IMG/VR virus record: IMGVR_UViG_3300050010_000202
Location: 1 to 38,331 of that record
DNA length: 38,331 nt
Reading direction: 5' to 3' (one strand)
Origin: a virus
Shown here: piece by piece, positions 22,719 through 31,347 of the stretch
Numbering within the stretch: the stretch's first letter is position 1
How the letters are laid out: each line of letters begins with the position of its first letter
Translations under genes and position numbers: made by a program
Notes under the pieces: model-generated
Databases searched by the model: none
Told to the model about the DNA's origin: nothing
What the model saw: only the letters and a program-made list of their open reading frames with translations

Positions 22719-24406
22719 ATGATGTACCCTCCGAGAATCGTCCTTGGGCAATTATCGGACACCGATATCCGGGGAATCATCCCGTAGGGATGTAATCCTA
22801 TCGGCATCCATGGGTCAATGCCCCGGTAATCTCCTACGGCCCTCATGGAATGGACATATTCGGCGCTCCATGTGTTCCCTCCGTCGTCAGACCAGCTGAA
22901 GGCTATGCTCCCGTCCACGCCGACCTGCGCGTCAACCACCAGCTTGTGAAGCTGGACCGAATGGAGCATCTTCTTCTCGTCGGCGATAATCTGGGCGGTC
23001 CTCACGGCCACGAGGGGGTTGCCGTTGTCCTGGTACGTGTCGGTCCTCAGTTCGTAGATGTTGCCTGTCTGCCAATCGCCCACGAGGTGCATTCCGTTGA
23101 AATAGACGTAGCAGTTCGCCACGTGACGGTTCACTTCGTAGGGTGCCCCGCTGACATAGGTGGACCGTTCGTGCCACGCTATTGAGGGCTCCCCAATGGA
23201 AGCGTCGTAGACGAATGTCTGGTTTGCCGAGGGGGACGTCACCTCATAAAAGGAATGGCCGTCCTGCTCGTAACAGAACCCCACCACGTCGAGGTAGGGT
23301 GCCCATGCCTGCATCTGCTTCGTGATCGAGGGTGGAGATATGACTGTGGGAAGGTCGTCATAGATCGACACGACCCCTATGAAATTCGGGCTGTCCTGAG
23401 TCCGCCTCGACGCGAGCATGTAGATACAGCCGACGCCCCTTGCTACCGATGCGGGAGCGGGAGTGCCGTAGTCGATGACCGCAGCCGACTGGCGGGAGAA
23501 GGGGAAGCCTACCGTGGTGGCCGTGCCTGTGTCATACCAGAACTCGGTCGTATACTGCTTGATGACGCAAAGCTGTTCCTGCATGTTGACAAAGGCCTGG
23601 ACGAGGTCCGACGCTGCTTGAGCGTAAGCCACAGCCAAAGGGTTGTAGAATGTCCCGTCGTAGAGATTCGACGCATAGAGGGCCTGGGAACCGGCTGCCC
23701 CTACGACGAAATATCCGTCGATGTATTCAAGGGCCACCGGTGCCGCCGAAGGCCACCCGCTGCTTTGCGCCACTGGAGTAGCCGTGGGAGTGTAGGTAGC
23801 GCCGCTCTTCGCGCCTGTCCATATGCCGGTACTGGTGGAAGCCCCTACGATGTTGGCGAGGTACAGAGGGCCGGACGTGTCGGGAGGGCCGCCTATCAGA
23901 AGAGCCGTCGCGCCGCTCGTCGCCTGGGTGACTGCTTCCTGATTGAGGAAGGTACCCGCAGTCAACGCCCCGGCAACGCTGTACTCCGGAGTGCCGCATG
24001 TGAAGAAGTTGCCCGTGACGGCGTTGTAGACGTAGCCCGCCGCCCCGTCCACTATCATGAGTTGGTTGCCGCCGGTGCCCGATGCCTGAAGGGCATTGTC
24101 TTTCATGACAACGGGCCCGACATTCGTGATAAGATCACCGGTGGATATGAGAGTCACGGCTCCCGAGGCGGAAACGGAGTAAAGGTTGTTCCCGGAAACC
24201 ACATAGAGGACGTTTCCGAGGACGTGCATCCCCCTGATGGGCTTGGTTCCGACGTTGAACCGGAGGACCGTTCCGGGCGTTCCCAAAAGGGCAAACTCGG
24301 CTTTTGAGCCGGAGACGCCACGGGCGACGAACCAGTTCACGAGGCGCGAGGCGTCCCACTGGTCCGTGACGCCGCGGTATCCAGGGGATATCAGGTTAAA
24401 GCGCAT
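22715..24406 (-). CDS. P22 gp10-like tail hub / packaged-DNA stabilisation protein
   Basis: 563 residues, a little longer than P22 gp10. The N-terminus (SPGYRGVTDQWDASRLVNWF) matches the family, where virion tail accessory proteins open with a segment describing rotations of a beta-propeller. Repeated blades include VLYVVSGNNLYSVSASGAVT, QLMIVDGAAGYVYN and VALEYIDGYFVVGAAGSQAL. The C-terminal DGSIAFSWSDDGGNTWSAEY fits the family's final blade. It seals DNA inside the head under the tail. It follows the gp4-like gene with GGAGGGG before the ATG. Confidence 0.82.
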   Translation of the reverse strand: MRFNLISPGYRGVTDQWDASRLVNWFVARGVSGSKAEFALLGTPGTVLRFNVGTKPIRGMHVLGNVLYVVSGNNLYSVSASGAVTLISTGDLITNVGPVVMKDNALQASGTGGNQLMIVDGAAGYVYNAVTGNFFTCGTPEYSVAGALTAGTFLNQEAVTQATSGATALLIGGPPDTSGPLYLANIVGASTSTGIWTGAKSGATYTPTATPVAQSSGWPSAAPVALEYIDGYFVVGAAGSQALYASNLYDGTFYNPLAVAYAQAASDLVQAFVNMQEQLCVIKQYTTEFWYDTGTATTVGFPFSRQSAAVIDYGTPAPASVARGVGCIYMLASRRTQDSPNFIGVVSIYDDLPTVISPPSITKQMQAWAPYLDVVGFCYEQDGHSFYEVTSPSANQTFVYDASIGEPSIAWHERSTYVSGAPYEVNRHVANCYVYFNGMHLVGDWQTGNIYELRTDTYQDNGNPLVAVRTAQIIADEKKMLHSVQLHKLVVDAQVGVDGSIAFSWSDDGGNTWSAEYVHSMRAVGDYRGIDPWMPIGLHPYGMIPRISVSDNCPRTILGGYII

Positions 24407-24409
24407 GGG

Positions 24410-25156
24410 CTATACCCCTCCACTGTAAGGCCCAACGGTGATATCGAACGATCGGCCCTTCCCTCTCCCCAATTCTATCTGGGCAATTCCCGGCCTCGTG
24501 TTCATGCTCACCACCGCGCTCTGCCATTTATTTGCCTGCCCCATGATGAACTTAGACACCTGTGCCCCGTCGTCTCGATACTGAATCCACAACATCTTAG
24601 CCAGATTGTACCTGAGAGCGAGGAAGTAGCTCGACGGGAATTGTACCGTGTCAGTGGGTCCCGAAAACTCCGTGAAGGGCTTCCTCTGGACGATAAAGAG
24701 TGTGTAGGGAAGCCATGCGTCCGGGATAGGGTAGAGAAATATGGTGCCGAACTGGACGGCCTGCTGCGTGGGGCCTGGGTCGTAGACAAGTTCTTCCGGC
24801 CTGCTGCTCGTAATGAGCCGGTCTTCGTAGGTCTGCCAGATGACCTTGTCCGTGATCTGGACATCATAGGTGTTGTTCAAGTTGTCCGTGATGTAGGCGG
24901 ACGAGATAAACCAGGGCGGCGTTGTGTTGAAGTCGCCCCCTATCCCGATCCGGTAGGCCCACTTGCCCGGCACCACAGGGAAGCTCTCGGTGATGTCGGC
25001 CCTCTGCATACCGGCCGATATGCCCCATGCGTCGATGAGCATGTTCAGGTCGGCAATCGCATCGGCTATGGCGTTGGAGGGCGGAAGCTGGTCCATCTTC
25101 GTAAGACCGCAGTCCTTCCATGCCTTCGTGATGAGTTGCAGGGCCGACAGGATCAT
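24410..25156 (-). CDS. P22 gp4-like tail accessory factor
   Basis: 248 residues. The start ATG abuts the previous stop. Helical N-terminus (LITKAWKDCGL, AIADAIADLNMLIDAWG, 21-45) followed by beta segments (VVPGKWAYRIGIGGDFNTTP, GTIFLYPIPDAWLPYTLFIV) and a helix FPSSYFLALRYNLAKMLWIQ; this is the arrangement of the podophage head-tail connector adaptor that binds below the portal. Its place just upstream of the gp10-like hub is the same as in P22. In P22 the protein also has hydrolase activity; nothing here shows that. Confidence 0.8.
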   Translation of the reverse strand: MILSALQLITKAWKDCGLTKMDQLPPSNAIADAIADLNMLIDAWGISAGMQRADITESFPVVPGKWAYRIGIGGDFNTTPPWFISSAYITDNLNNTYDVQITDKVIWQTYEDRLITSSRPEELVYDPGPTQQAVQFGTIFLYPIPDAWLPYTLFIVQRKPFTEFSGPTDTVQFPSSYFLALRYNLAKMLWIQYRDDGAQVSKFIMGQANKWQSAVVSMNTRPGIAQIELGRGKGRSFDITVGPYSGGV

Positions 25157-25543
25157 CTACACCGCCTTCTTCATGGACGTGTCGGCAAGGAGCCTGTCCT
25201 TTTTCTCCAACTCCCTCAATTCTGCCTTGGTCGCGGCGATCTTGGCTTCCACCGCCTTCTTTTCGGTGAAGGCCGCCGGGGAGTATTCGTAGCCCTGTTC
25301 GAGAAGTGCCTGCTCCTCGTCTTCGCTGTTCACTTCCTTGGAAAGGGTAGGGATAACGTGGTGCATCATCTTGGGGTAGTCCTGCTGGCGGTATTTCTCG
25401 GTCCACCCTTCCCTGCTGGCCTCGGTGAAGCCATCCTCGGTCGTGACCCGGCGGGCCCCCTGCTGCGTGGGATGCCACAGGTAGACACCCTTGGAAAAAT
25501 CCCTCTTGATGTTGACGACTCCTATGTTAGGGACCATAGCCAT
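25157..25543 (-). CDS. Hypothetical phage head/tail protein
   Basis: 128 residues, ATG after AAGGAG with eight-base spacing. The N-terminus (VPNIGVVNIKRDFSKGVYLW) is beta-like; the C-terminal 50 residues form a charged coiled coil (KKAVEAKIAATKAELRELEK). It lies immediately before the gp4-like gene, whose start abuts its stop. Its place suggests a minor structural or assembly protein; the family is not recognised. Confidence 0.55.
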   Translation of the reverse strand: MAMVPNIGVVNIKRDFSKGVYLWHPTQQGARRVTTEDGFTEASREGWTEKYRQQDYPKMMHHVIPTLSKEVNSEDEEQALLEQGYEYSPAAFTEKKAVEAKIAATKAELRELEKKDRLLADTSMKKAV

Positions 25544-25545
25544 GG

Positions 25546-25668
25546 CTATTTCTCCTTCTTCTTCCCGACCCTGTGGGGCACGTGGGTCTTCGACGGGGCT
25601 GCATACTTGGTGTGGCCGCCGGTGCCGCTCTTTTCCTTACCGGCCTTCTCGTTCTCTTTCTTCTTCAT
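25546..25668 (-). CDS. 40-residue very basic protein
   Basis: ATG at 25668 after AAAGGAGA. The product is Lys-rich at both ends (MKKKENEKAGKEK and GKKKEK) with a Gly/His centre (GTGGHTKYAAPSKTHV). It ends two bases before the next gene. Small basic products in this place may bind DNA or act as assembly aids. Unrecognised, but start and spacing are good. Confidence 0.55.
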   Translation of the reverse strand: MKKKENEKAGKEKSGTGGHTKYAAPSKTHVPHRVGKKKEK

Positions 25669-25679
25669 GGGGTCTCCTT

Positions 25680-26660
25680 TCAAAAAGTTCCCTTGGACAA
25701 AAAGCCAAGGTTACGGTTCTGTGACTCCTCATAGATGTGCTGCCAGCGCCCAGCGTTCAATTCACTGTTGGGATCGTCCTTCTGGGCAAGGGCGATCTGG
25801 GCCATGAGCAATGCCGCCTCTTTGAAATCCGCATTAACGGAGAGGCAGAGCACGAAGTTACGCTTGGCCTCTTCCAGTTCTCCCATCTTCGCGTAGGCCC
25901 ATCCCACAGTGAAATAGACGTCCGCGAGTTCCGAACGGCCCGTGACGATGCCCTTCATGGTGCGGGTACGGATATACCGCTCGAACCAGTAGATGGAGTT
26001 GGGGAGGTATCCGGCGTTGAAGTATTCCCGAGCCATGCAGTAGTGATTCCGCATGTCGTCGGGGTTCTCCCGGCACATGTTTTCAAGAATGGGCATCAGG
26101 TTCTTAGGCCTGGATTTGTAGTTGATGACCACATTTTCGAGTTTCGCCTTGTTGGTGACCAAGCAGTATTCGTGGACAGGGGACCGAAAGTAAATGTCCT
26201 TCCTGTTCCTGAATACCCGGTCGGACCAAAACTGGTCGGGCCCGCTCTTCATGAGGACCGCGCACGCCTCTACTTCGGGGTGGTCCGTCTCGATGATGGC
26301 GAGGCCTCGCCTGATCTCTTCGAGGCATCCCTCTTCAAGTCTTTCCCCGGCACCCATACAAAGTATCCAGTCGGTGGAGCACAGCCGCATGGAGGCGGTC
26401 CTGGCCGCTCCGTAGTCGGGGTTCTGATCGTCCCACGTGTATAGACCATTGATAAAGTCTCCTCCGCATTCCCTGACGATGTCTCCGGTCCTGTCAATGG
26501 ACCCGGTATCAAGCACTTTCATTTCGTCTATGCCGGACACGCTCTTGAGGCAGTCTCCGACCCGCGCTTCCTCGTCCCGGACGAACAGGGACAGGCCGAG
26601 GGTGGGGGTCTTCTGCCTCATGGCCTGCTTCATGGCGAGGACGTTCCGGGGGCCTTTCAT
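25680..26660 (-). CDS. Family 2 glycosyltransferase with TPR-like C-terminus
   Basis: 326 residues. ATG at 26660 overlaps the acyltransferase stop (ATGA). The GT-A nucleotide-binding half reads TLGLSLFVRDEEARVGDCLK (19-38), KVLDTGSIDRTGDIVRECG (48-66) and DYGAARTASMRLCSTDWILC (80-99). The next residues, MGAGERLE, stand where family members usually carry the metal-binding D-A-D motif, so that motif is lost. A C-terminal half follows with tetratricopeptide-like helices (YFTVGWAYAKMGELEEAKRN). It would transfer a sugar to an acceptor, perhaps a virion protein or host envelope glycan. Activity is uncertain given the missing Asp residues. Confidence 0.78.
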   Translation of the reverse strand: MKGPRNVLAMKQAMRQKTPTLGLSLFVRDEEARVGDCLKSVSGIDEMKVLDTGSIDRTGDIVRECGGDFINGLYTWDDQNPDYGAARTASMRLCSTDWILCMGAGERLEEGCLEEIRRGLAIIETDHPEVEACAVLMKSGPDQFWSDRVFRNRKDIYFRSPVHEYCLVTNKAKLENVVINYKSRPKNLMPILENMCRENPDDMRNHYCMAREYFNAGYLPNSIYWFERYIRTRTMKGIVTGRSELADVYFTVGWAYAKMGELEEAKRNFVLCLSVNADFKEAALLMAQIALAQKDDPNSELNAGRWQHIYEESQNRNLGFLSKGTF

Positions 26661-27175
26661 ATCAGTTCGTCCTCCCTGACCATGCCCCTGATTCTCGCGG
26701 GGGCCCCGAAGGCAACGCACGCTTCCGGGACGTTCCGAGTCACGAGTGACCCGGCGCCCACCACGGCGTTCTTTCCTATGGTGACACCGGGGAGGACCGT
26801 GACATTTGCCGCGATACGAGCGCCGTACCTGATCGTGTACCCCTCCTGGATGAAGGGCTTCTTGTGACGCCTCTGGTGGACCATGATGCGGTCATTACAG
26901 CCGACGAACATGGGGGCGATGAAGACCTTATCCTCGATGGTCGCGCCTTTCGTGATGTGGCACTGTGCGTGAACCAGGCAGTCGGAGCCCACTGTACACT
27001 CGCCCTCGAAGACGGTGCCGTGCCCTATGACGGTCCTGTCGCCTATGACCGTGTTCGGACGCATCACGACGAAATGTCCTATGAAGCAGTCCTCTCCGAT
27101 GGCACACCCTTCCTGGATGATAGCCGTGTCCTCGATGGTCGTTCCTTTTCCTATTTGCGCGCTTTCATCTATCAT
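26657..27175 (-). CDS. Hexapeptide-repeat (left-handed beta-helix) acyltransferase
   Basis: 172 residues, ATG after GAGGAG. Tandem hexapeptides with the [LIV]-G-x-x-x-x pattern run through most of the protein (AQIGKGTTI, CAIGEDCFIG, TVIGDRTVIG, ITKGATIEDK), then a loop with H-Q-R-R-H (about 104-108) and further turns (ARIAANVTVLPGVTIGKNAV). It matches WbbJ/WecH-type sugar O- or N-acetyltransferases. It would acylate a sugar using acetyl-CoA or a similar donor. It is translationally coupled to the glycosyltransferase, so they likely act on the same glycan. Confidence 0.85.
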   Translation of the reverse strand: MIDESAQIGKGTTIEDTAIIQEGCAIGEDCFIGHFVVMRPNTVIGDRTVIGHGTVFEGECTVGSDCLVHAQCHITKGATIEDKVFIAPMFVGCNDRIMVHQRRHKKPFIQEGYTIRYGARIAANVTVLPGVTIGKNAVVGAGSLVTRNVPEACVAFGAPARIRGMVREDELI

Positions 27176-27200
27176 CGTATCTCCTCGGAGTTTAATTGAA

Positions 27201-27236
27201 GCGGGGGAGGGTAACAGGAGGGACGCCCTCCCCCGC
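27201..27236 (-). terminator. Strong GC hairpin after the decoration gene
   Basis: GCGGGGGAGGG (27201-27211) and CCCTCCCCCGC (27226-27236) form a perfect 11-pair stem with a 14-base loop. On the - strand it is followed by TTCAATTAAA. It lies between the head-shell genes and the sugar-modification genes, so it probably lowers expression of what follows. Confidence 0.6.
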
Positions 27237-27243
27237 CCGTAAT

Positions 27244-28995
27244 CTAGGATCCGTTGTTGAGACCCATGACGTCCATGGTCTGCTGTAACTCGTTGGTGAG
27301 CCCGCAGTTAAGGAATATGGACGGGGAGCCCATGACGGCCGCCCAGTTGTTCACACCCGGGCCGGGTGTCGGGAAGTTTCCGAAGGCATAGACTCCCGCA
27401 GGCGGTACAATGGCCGCAGCGGTGTTGTTCTGCCACGTCACGGCCACGGCGTTTACCGCACTGACCCTGACGCCCGCTATGGACAAACCCGCGGGAAGAG
27501 GACCGCCCATGTAGTTGAGGTCAACTGTCGACCCCGCAGGCACCCCCGAGACAGTCACGGTCTGTTCGGCACTGGTGTTTGCCGCGACAGACGTGAAGCC
27601 CGAGTAGTACAAAGGGTAGATGTTGGACGGCATTGGGGGGCTCTGTTTTCCAATGGTGACGATGTAGACTTCCTGGGCGGTCGGAGTTACGGCCGTGGTG
27701 GAAGACACGTTACCGTAGGTGACGTAGACGGCGTTGGCGGTGGTCACTGCCACCCTCGCCCCGGCCATGAGTAGCCAGTTCTGCTGAGTGGGCTTGGAGA
27801 TGCCTACCACCCAGTCGGAGTTATTGGTGATGCCGGTAATGGCTATGGCCTGTTCCGCCGTCGCCTGGGCCGCGATGGATGCACCCGGCGTTGAGCAGGT
27901 GGCCCCGTAGGTCACATAAGGGCTCACGGGGGGAAGGTCATCGAGGGGAAGAAAGGAATATACCTCGCCTGCCGTCGGCGTGATGGTGGCCGCCGTGTAG
28001 TTGGTGAAGGTGATGCCGATCTGATCATCCGCCACGACCCTGGAATTTCCGATACCGAGGCCCGCCTGTGAAGAAGGTTTGGAAACAGGGAGGAACTGTC
28101 CGGGCTGTAACCAGTTGCCGCCGCCGAAGGAAACGGCGGGAGCTACCTGATAGCCGGAGCCGGGGTTCGTGATCTTGACGCCGATGACGGCACCGGACGA
28201 GTTGACCATGGCGATACCGGTTGCACCGGAGCCGTACGGATAGGCTGCGGTAGCGGCGGGAGTGTCGAGGCCTACGGCGGTGCCCGATACATCCCCTCCG
28301 CCCGAAACGAGCCCGGACGAGAAGGGTGAACCTCCGATGATGGGAGAGGTGGAAAGGTTCGAATTTACCCCGCCTGTCGGGGCACCGCCTGCGATGGTGA
28401 GGGACGGGGGCACGATATATCCAGAACCGCCCGCCGTGATGTTGACGCCTACTACCTGGCCCGCCGCATTGATAATGGCTGTGCCTGCCGCTCCTGAGCC
28501 TGCTATGGTGAATATCTGTTCAGCTGAGGTGTTGGCCGCTACGGGTGCCGGGGTGAGGGCCTGAGTGATTACCGGACCGTTCCTGACGATGACGACGTTG
28601 TACGTCTCGCTCGCCGTGGGGGTCGTGGTGACGGCCGACGAGTTGGCGAAGGTCGCGTAGATCGTTCCCGCCGTGGTGGCCGAGTTCCTGAATCCTACAA
28701 GGCCTATACCCGCCTGTTGGGTGGGCTTATTGATCGCCACGATCATATCTGTCGTGAGGATGTTGGCAAGGCCCGTGAAGGTGCTCTCGGACGTTGTGTT
28801 GGGATTGACAGCCGAAGGGGAGAGGGAGAACTGATAAGTAATGAACTGGCTGCCCGGTGCGCCCTGAAGGGGGCTCTGGTTTCCACCCGCCCGCTGTGCA
28901 ACGGGGGGGGCACCGTAGAAAGAAATCTTGTCCGCCGGGGTCTGGCCGAAACCGCACCCGTCGGCGCTGAGGTCTTTGACGAACTGTATAGGCAT
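27244..28995 (-). CDS. Repeat-built capsid decoration or fibre-like protein
   Basis: 583 residues. ATG with AGGAGGT upstream. The N-terminus (GFGQTPADKISFYGAPPVAQ, 16-35) is one seen in phage capsid-associated proteins. The body has four copies of a unit of about 50 residues centred on KPTQQAG and ending in PTA.E.Y (about 88-137, 305-350, 400-445, and a variant at 490-540). Two copies of another unit (GVNITAGGSGYIVPPSLTIA near 183-202 and GVKITNPGSGYQVAPAVSFG near 272-291) are inserted between units 1 and 2. It follows the coat protein closely, so it is probably a head-decorating surface protein. Confidence 0.7.
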   Translation of the reverse strand: MPIQFVKDLSADGCGFGQTPADKISFYGAPPVAQRAGGNQSPLQGAPGSQFITYQFSLSPSAVNPNTTSESTFTGLANILTTDMIVAINKPTQQAGIGLVGFRNSATTAGTIYATFANSSAVTTTPTASETYNVVIVRNGPVITQALTPAPVAANTSAEQIFTIAGSGAAGTAIINAAGQVVGVNITAGGSGYIVPPSLTIAGGAPTGGVNSNLSTSPIIGGSPFSSGLVSGGGDVSGTAVGLDTPAATAAYPYGSGATGIAMVNSSGAVIGVKITNPGSGYQVAPAVSFGGGNWLQPGQFLPVSKPSSQAGLGIGNSRVVADDQIGITFTNYTAATITPTAGEVYSFLPLDDLPPVSPYVTYGATCSTPGASIAAQATAEQAIAITGITNNSDWVVGISKPTQQNWLLMAGARVAVTTANAVYVTYGNVSSTTAVTPTAQEVYIVTIGKQSPPMPSNIYPLYYSGFTSVAANTSAEQTVTVSGVPAGSTVDLNYMGGPLPAGLSIAGVRVSAVNAVAVTWQNNTAAAIVPPAGVYAFGNFPTPGPGVNNWAAVMGSPSIFLNCGLTNELQQTMDVMGLNNGS

Positions 28996-29007
28996 TATCC
29001 ATACCTC

Positions 29008-30273
29008 CTAATTGGTGGCCCTGGTGATAAGCTCGGGGCGCGTGCAGGCGTAGCCCGCGAGGATGTCGCACCGGGCGGGGAACTGCAAGTTCGTGATGTC
29101 GTAGGCCCTGGTGATGAGAACCGTTACGCCGTCGTAGGTTTCCCGTGCCGCGAAGTCGATGCCGGAGGGCATGACGAGTTCCGCTGTCCCCATGGTGAAG
29201 GCATCGCCGTGGAAAATGACGTTGACGGGATAGGTATTCCCGGCGACTCCCGACATGGGCGTTACTGACGCGCCGCTTGCCGGGGACGCATTGACCGTCC
29301 CGTATGCCGAGGACGCTACCGCCGGGGTGATGGCCGGATAAATGGGGATGGTCATGTTCCCGCTGGCGTCGGCTTGGCACGCGGTAGTCACGACAAACTC
29401 CGCATAGTACGTGGTGAGAGCCTGCTGGTTCTCGGGGTTGACATGGTATATGCCCTGGACCTGTATGATCTCGCCCGGATTCATGGTGGCGTTCGCGCCC
29501 CACCCGTTCGTCACGAGGTTCGACCCTATCTGGGAGGCACCGTTTACCTGAGCGGAGGCCGTCGCGCTCCTCGTGCCGCAGGTGATGTTACGAATGTTCT
29601 GGTCCTTGGCCCAGTTGAAGCCGAGAGTACCGTTCGGGATGACGCCCGTCTTGAACTGCTCGGCGAGGAGCTTCTGGTCATTGAAGAGACCGGAAAGACC
29701 CGCCGCAGTCTGAGCCATGGCCCACGGGGAAACAATAATCTCCCGTCTCACATCGTTGGGGGCCGACTGGTCATCAAGGAGAGCCCCGGCGAAAAGGGGC
29801 CAGTTGGGGCTCGTGTAGTTCAGAAGGGGGTTGCTGAAAGACCCACTCGACGGGGTACCCAAGAGAGTGCCGGGGGTGCCTATCTGCCGGAAGCCATTCA
29901 ATGAAAGGCCGAGGGCGTCGAGGTCGATGGCGGTAGCCATTGCGGGCAGGGACGGGTTGAGAACCTGCTGTCTGAAGTCCTGGATCGACAGGGAAAGCTC
30001 TGCGTCGGTGAAGTTGAGCCCCACCTGGTAGGGATACTGCAAGGTGAGAGGGACAAGGTCTTCAGCGAAGTTCTGCACCGCGAGGGCGGTCTGCCGGTAC
30101 ACGGTAGGTCTCCACGGGCGCTTGATGTTGAACGTGGAACCTATCTGGGCGCCTGTCTTGCCGAATTCCTTCGAATGCTGCTTGTCGATGACCTTCAGCA
30201 TGTAGCTGTGGTTGTGCAGAACGGCGATTGCCGTTACGCCAACCTCTGTATTGGTAAGGGTCTTGTTAGGCAT
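29008..30273 (-). CDS. P22-type major coat protein
   Basis: 421 residues, close to the P22 coat (430). ATG after AAGGAG. The family's N-terminal part is visible: TNTEVGVTAIAVLHNHSYML (7-26), GSTFNIKRPWRPTVYRQTAL, VPLTLQYPYQVGLNFTDAEL. Later parts include SPWAMAQTAAGLSGLFNDQK and a beta-rich C-terminal region (IDFAARETYDGVTVLITRAY, DITNLQFPARCDILAGYACT). It builds the icosahedral shell by the HK97 fold. It lies between scaffold and decoration-like genes, 10 bases after the scaffold's start-side neighbour. Confidence 0.88.
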   Translation of the reverse strand: MPNKTLTNTEVGVTAIAVLHNHSYMLKVIDKQHSKEFGKTGAQIGSTFNIKRPWRPTVYRQTALAVQNFAEDLVPLTLQYPYQVGLNFTDAELSLSIQDFRQQVLNPSLPAMATAIDLDALGLSLNGFRQIGTPGTLLGTPSSGSFSNPLLNYTSPNWPLFAGALLDDQSAPNDVRREIIVSPWAMAQTAAGLSGLFNDQKLLAEQFKTGVIPNGTLGFNWAKDQNIRNITCGTRSATASAQVNGASQIGSNLVTNGWGANATMNPGEIIQVQGIYHVNPENQQALTTYYAEFVVTTACQADASGNMTIPIYPAITPAVASSAYGTVNASPASGASVTPMSGVAGNTYPVNVIFHGDAFTMGTAELVMPSGIDFAARETYDGVTVLITRAYDITNLQFPARCDILAGYACTRPELITRATN

Positions 30274-30283
30274 AGCCTACTCC

Positions 30284-31228
30284 TTAGCCTAGAGCCCCCG
30301 TCCGCTTGAGATATTCGGCGGGATTCGTCTTCGCAAGCACGGCTAGGTCATCCGTCGGGCCTGCGCCTTTGCTTCCTCCCACCGGAGTATGAGGGGCCGG
30401 GGCCTGGCTTTGTTTATTTGTTTTGGGTTCGGGCTGCCTTTCCAGCCGCTCCATGATCTTTCCCATCTCCATCAAGGCCACATCCGGGCGAAAGGGTTTG
30501 CCGGGCATGGGGACGACTCGACCGTCCTGTAACCTGATGGTGGGGGCGATGTTGAATATCCTTTCCGCTTCCTTGGGATGCTCATAGAAGTAGCGGATGG
30601 CTTTCGGCCCTTCTTCTGACTGCATGATGGACCATGCCATTGTGCCGCTGATCTTCTGGTTCCCGTCGTTGATGATGTCATCAAGGCCGGGGTCCGCCTC
30701 CTTCGCCTTCTCAAGACGGGAGGTATGGGCATCCACTGCTTCCTGGTACTCCTTCTTCTGTTGCTCCTTGACCGTGAGGTTTCTGGTCTCTGCCTGGGTG
30801 GCCTTGATCTTCTGAGCAAACCGGTATTCTGCCTTGGCATCGCGCCATTCCTCGACAGCCTCTTCGAACTTGTCCACGTCGTCATAGTCCTCGATTTTGG
30901 GCTTGACGGGAGGCTGGTCCTCGACGGGGGTATCGGCCTTGACGGTAGTCGCTTCCGTCTTGGCTCTGCCTTCTGCGACGCCCTTCCAATAGGCGGCCAG
31001 CCGTTCCGCTTCCTGCCTCTTGTGCCGTTGGTCAATAAGCTCTCTCACCGCCTTGGAAGGTTCCGAGCCTTTTGTTTCGGTGGTTTCTTGGGCGGGTTTT
31101 TCTTCTGTGGTGACGGGGGCCTGTTCCGTCTCTTGTACGGCCTGTTCGGTAGAAACTACCGGGGTCTGTTCCGAGGTTGCCGAAGCCTCACTTACGGCTT
31201 GCGTGGTTTCTTCCACGAGTTCTGCCAT
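30284..31228 (-). CDS. Capsid scaffolding protein
   Basis: 314 residues from ATG 31228 (AAGGAGAG upstream); a longer frame to 31288 runs back through the terminator hairpin. Glu/Thr-rich acidic N-terminus (about 1-60), long charged coiled coil in the middle (KIKATQAETRNLTVKEQQKK, about 145-164) and a short basic/Pro-rich C-terminus (KTNKQSQAPAPHTPVGGSKG). This is the makeup of P22-like scaffolds, which fill the procapsid and leave before DNA packaging. It is directly upstream of the coat gene. Confidence 0.8.
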   Translation of the reverse strand: MAELVEETTQAVSEASATSEQTPVVSTEQAVQETEQAPVTTEEKPAQETTETKGSEPSKAVRELIDQRHKRQEAERLAAYWKGVAEGRAKTEATTVKADTPVEDQPPVKPKIEDYDDVDKFEEAVEEWRDAKAEYRFAQKIKATQAETRNLTVKEQQKKEYQEAVDAHTSRLEKAKEADPGLDDIINDGNQKISGTMAWSIMQSEEGPKAIRYFYEHPKEAERIFNIAPTIRLQDGRVVPMPGKPFRPDVALMEMGKIMERLERQPEPKTNKQSQAPAPHTPVGGSKGAGPTDDLAVLAKTNPAEYLKRTGALG

Positions 31229-31255
31229 GTGCTTCTCTCCTTGAACGAAATAGAA

Positions 31256-31294
31256 AAAGGCGTGCCAATCCGGTTTACGGATCAACACGCCTTT
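31256..31294 (-). terminator. Hairpin terminator upstream of the scaffold gene
   Basis: AAAGGCGTG (31256-31264) pairs with CACGCCTTT (31286-31294), and inside it ATCCG and CGGAT form a second stem. On the - strand the hairpin is followed by a run of T (complement of AAAAA at 31254-31258). It separates the terminase-portal-chaperone block from scaffold and coat. Confidence 0.6.
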
Positions 31295-31347
31295 GGTCTC
31301 TCGAACGTCGTTGAGACTTAAGCTACGGCTATATGGGTCGGGTTACT

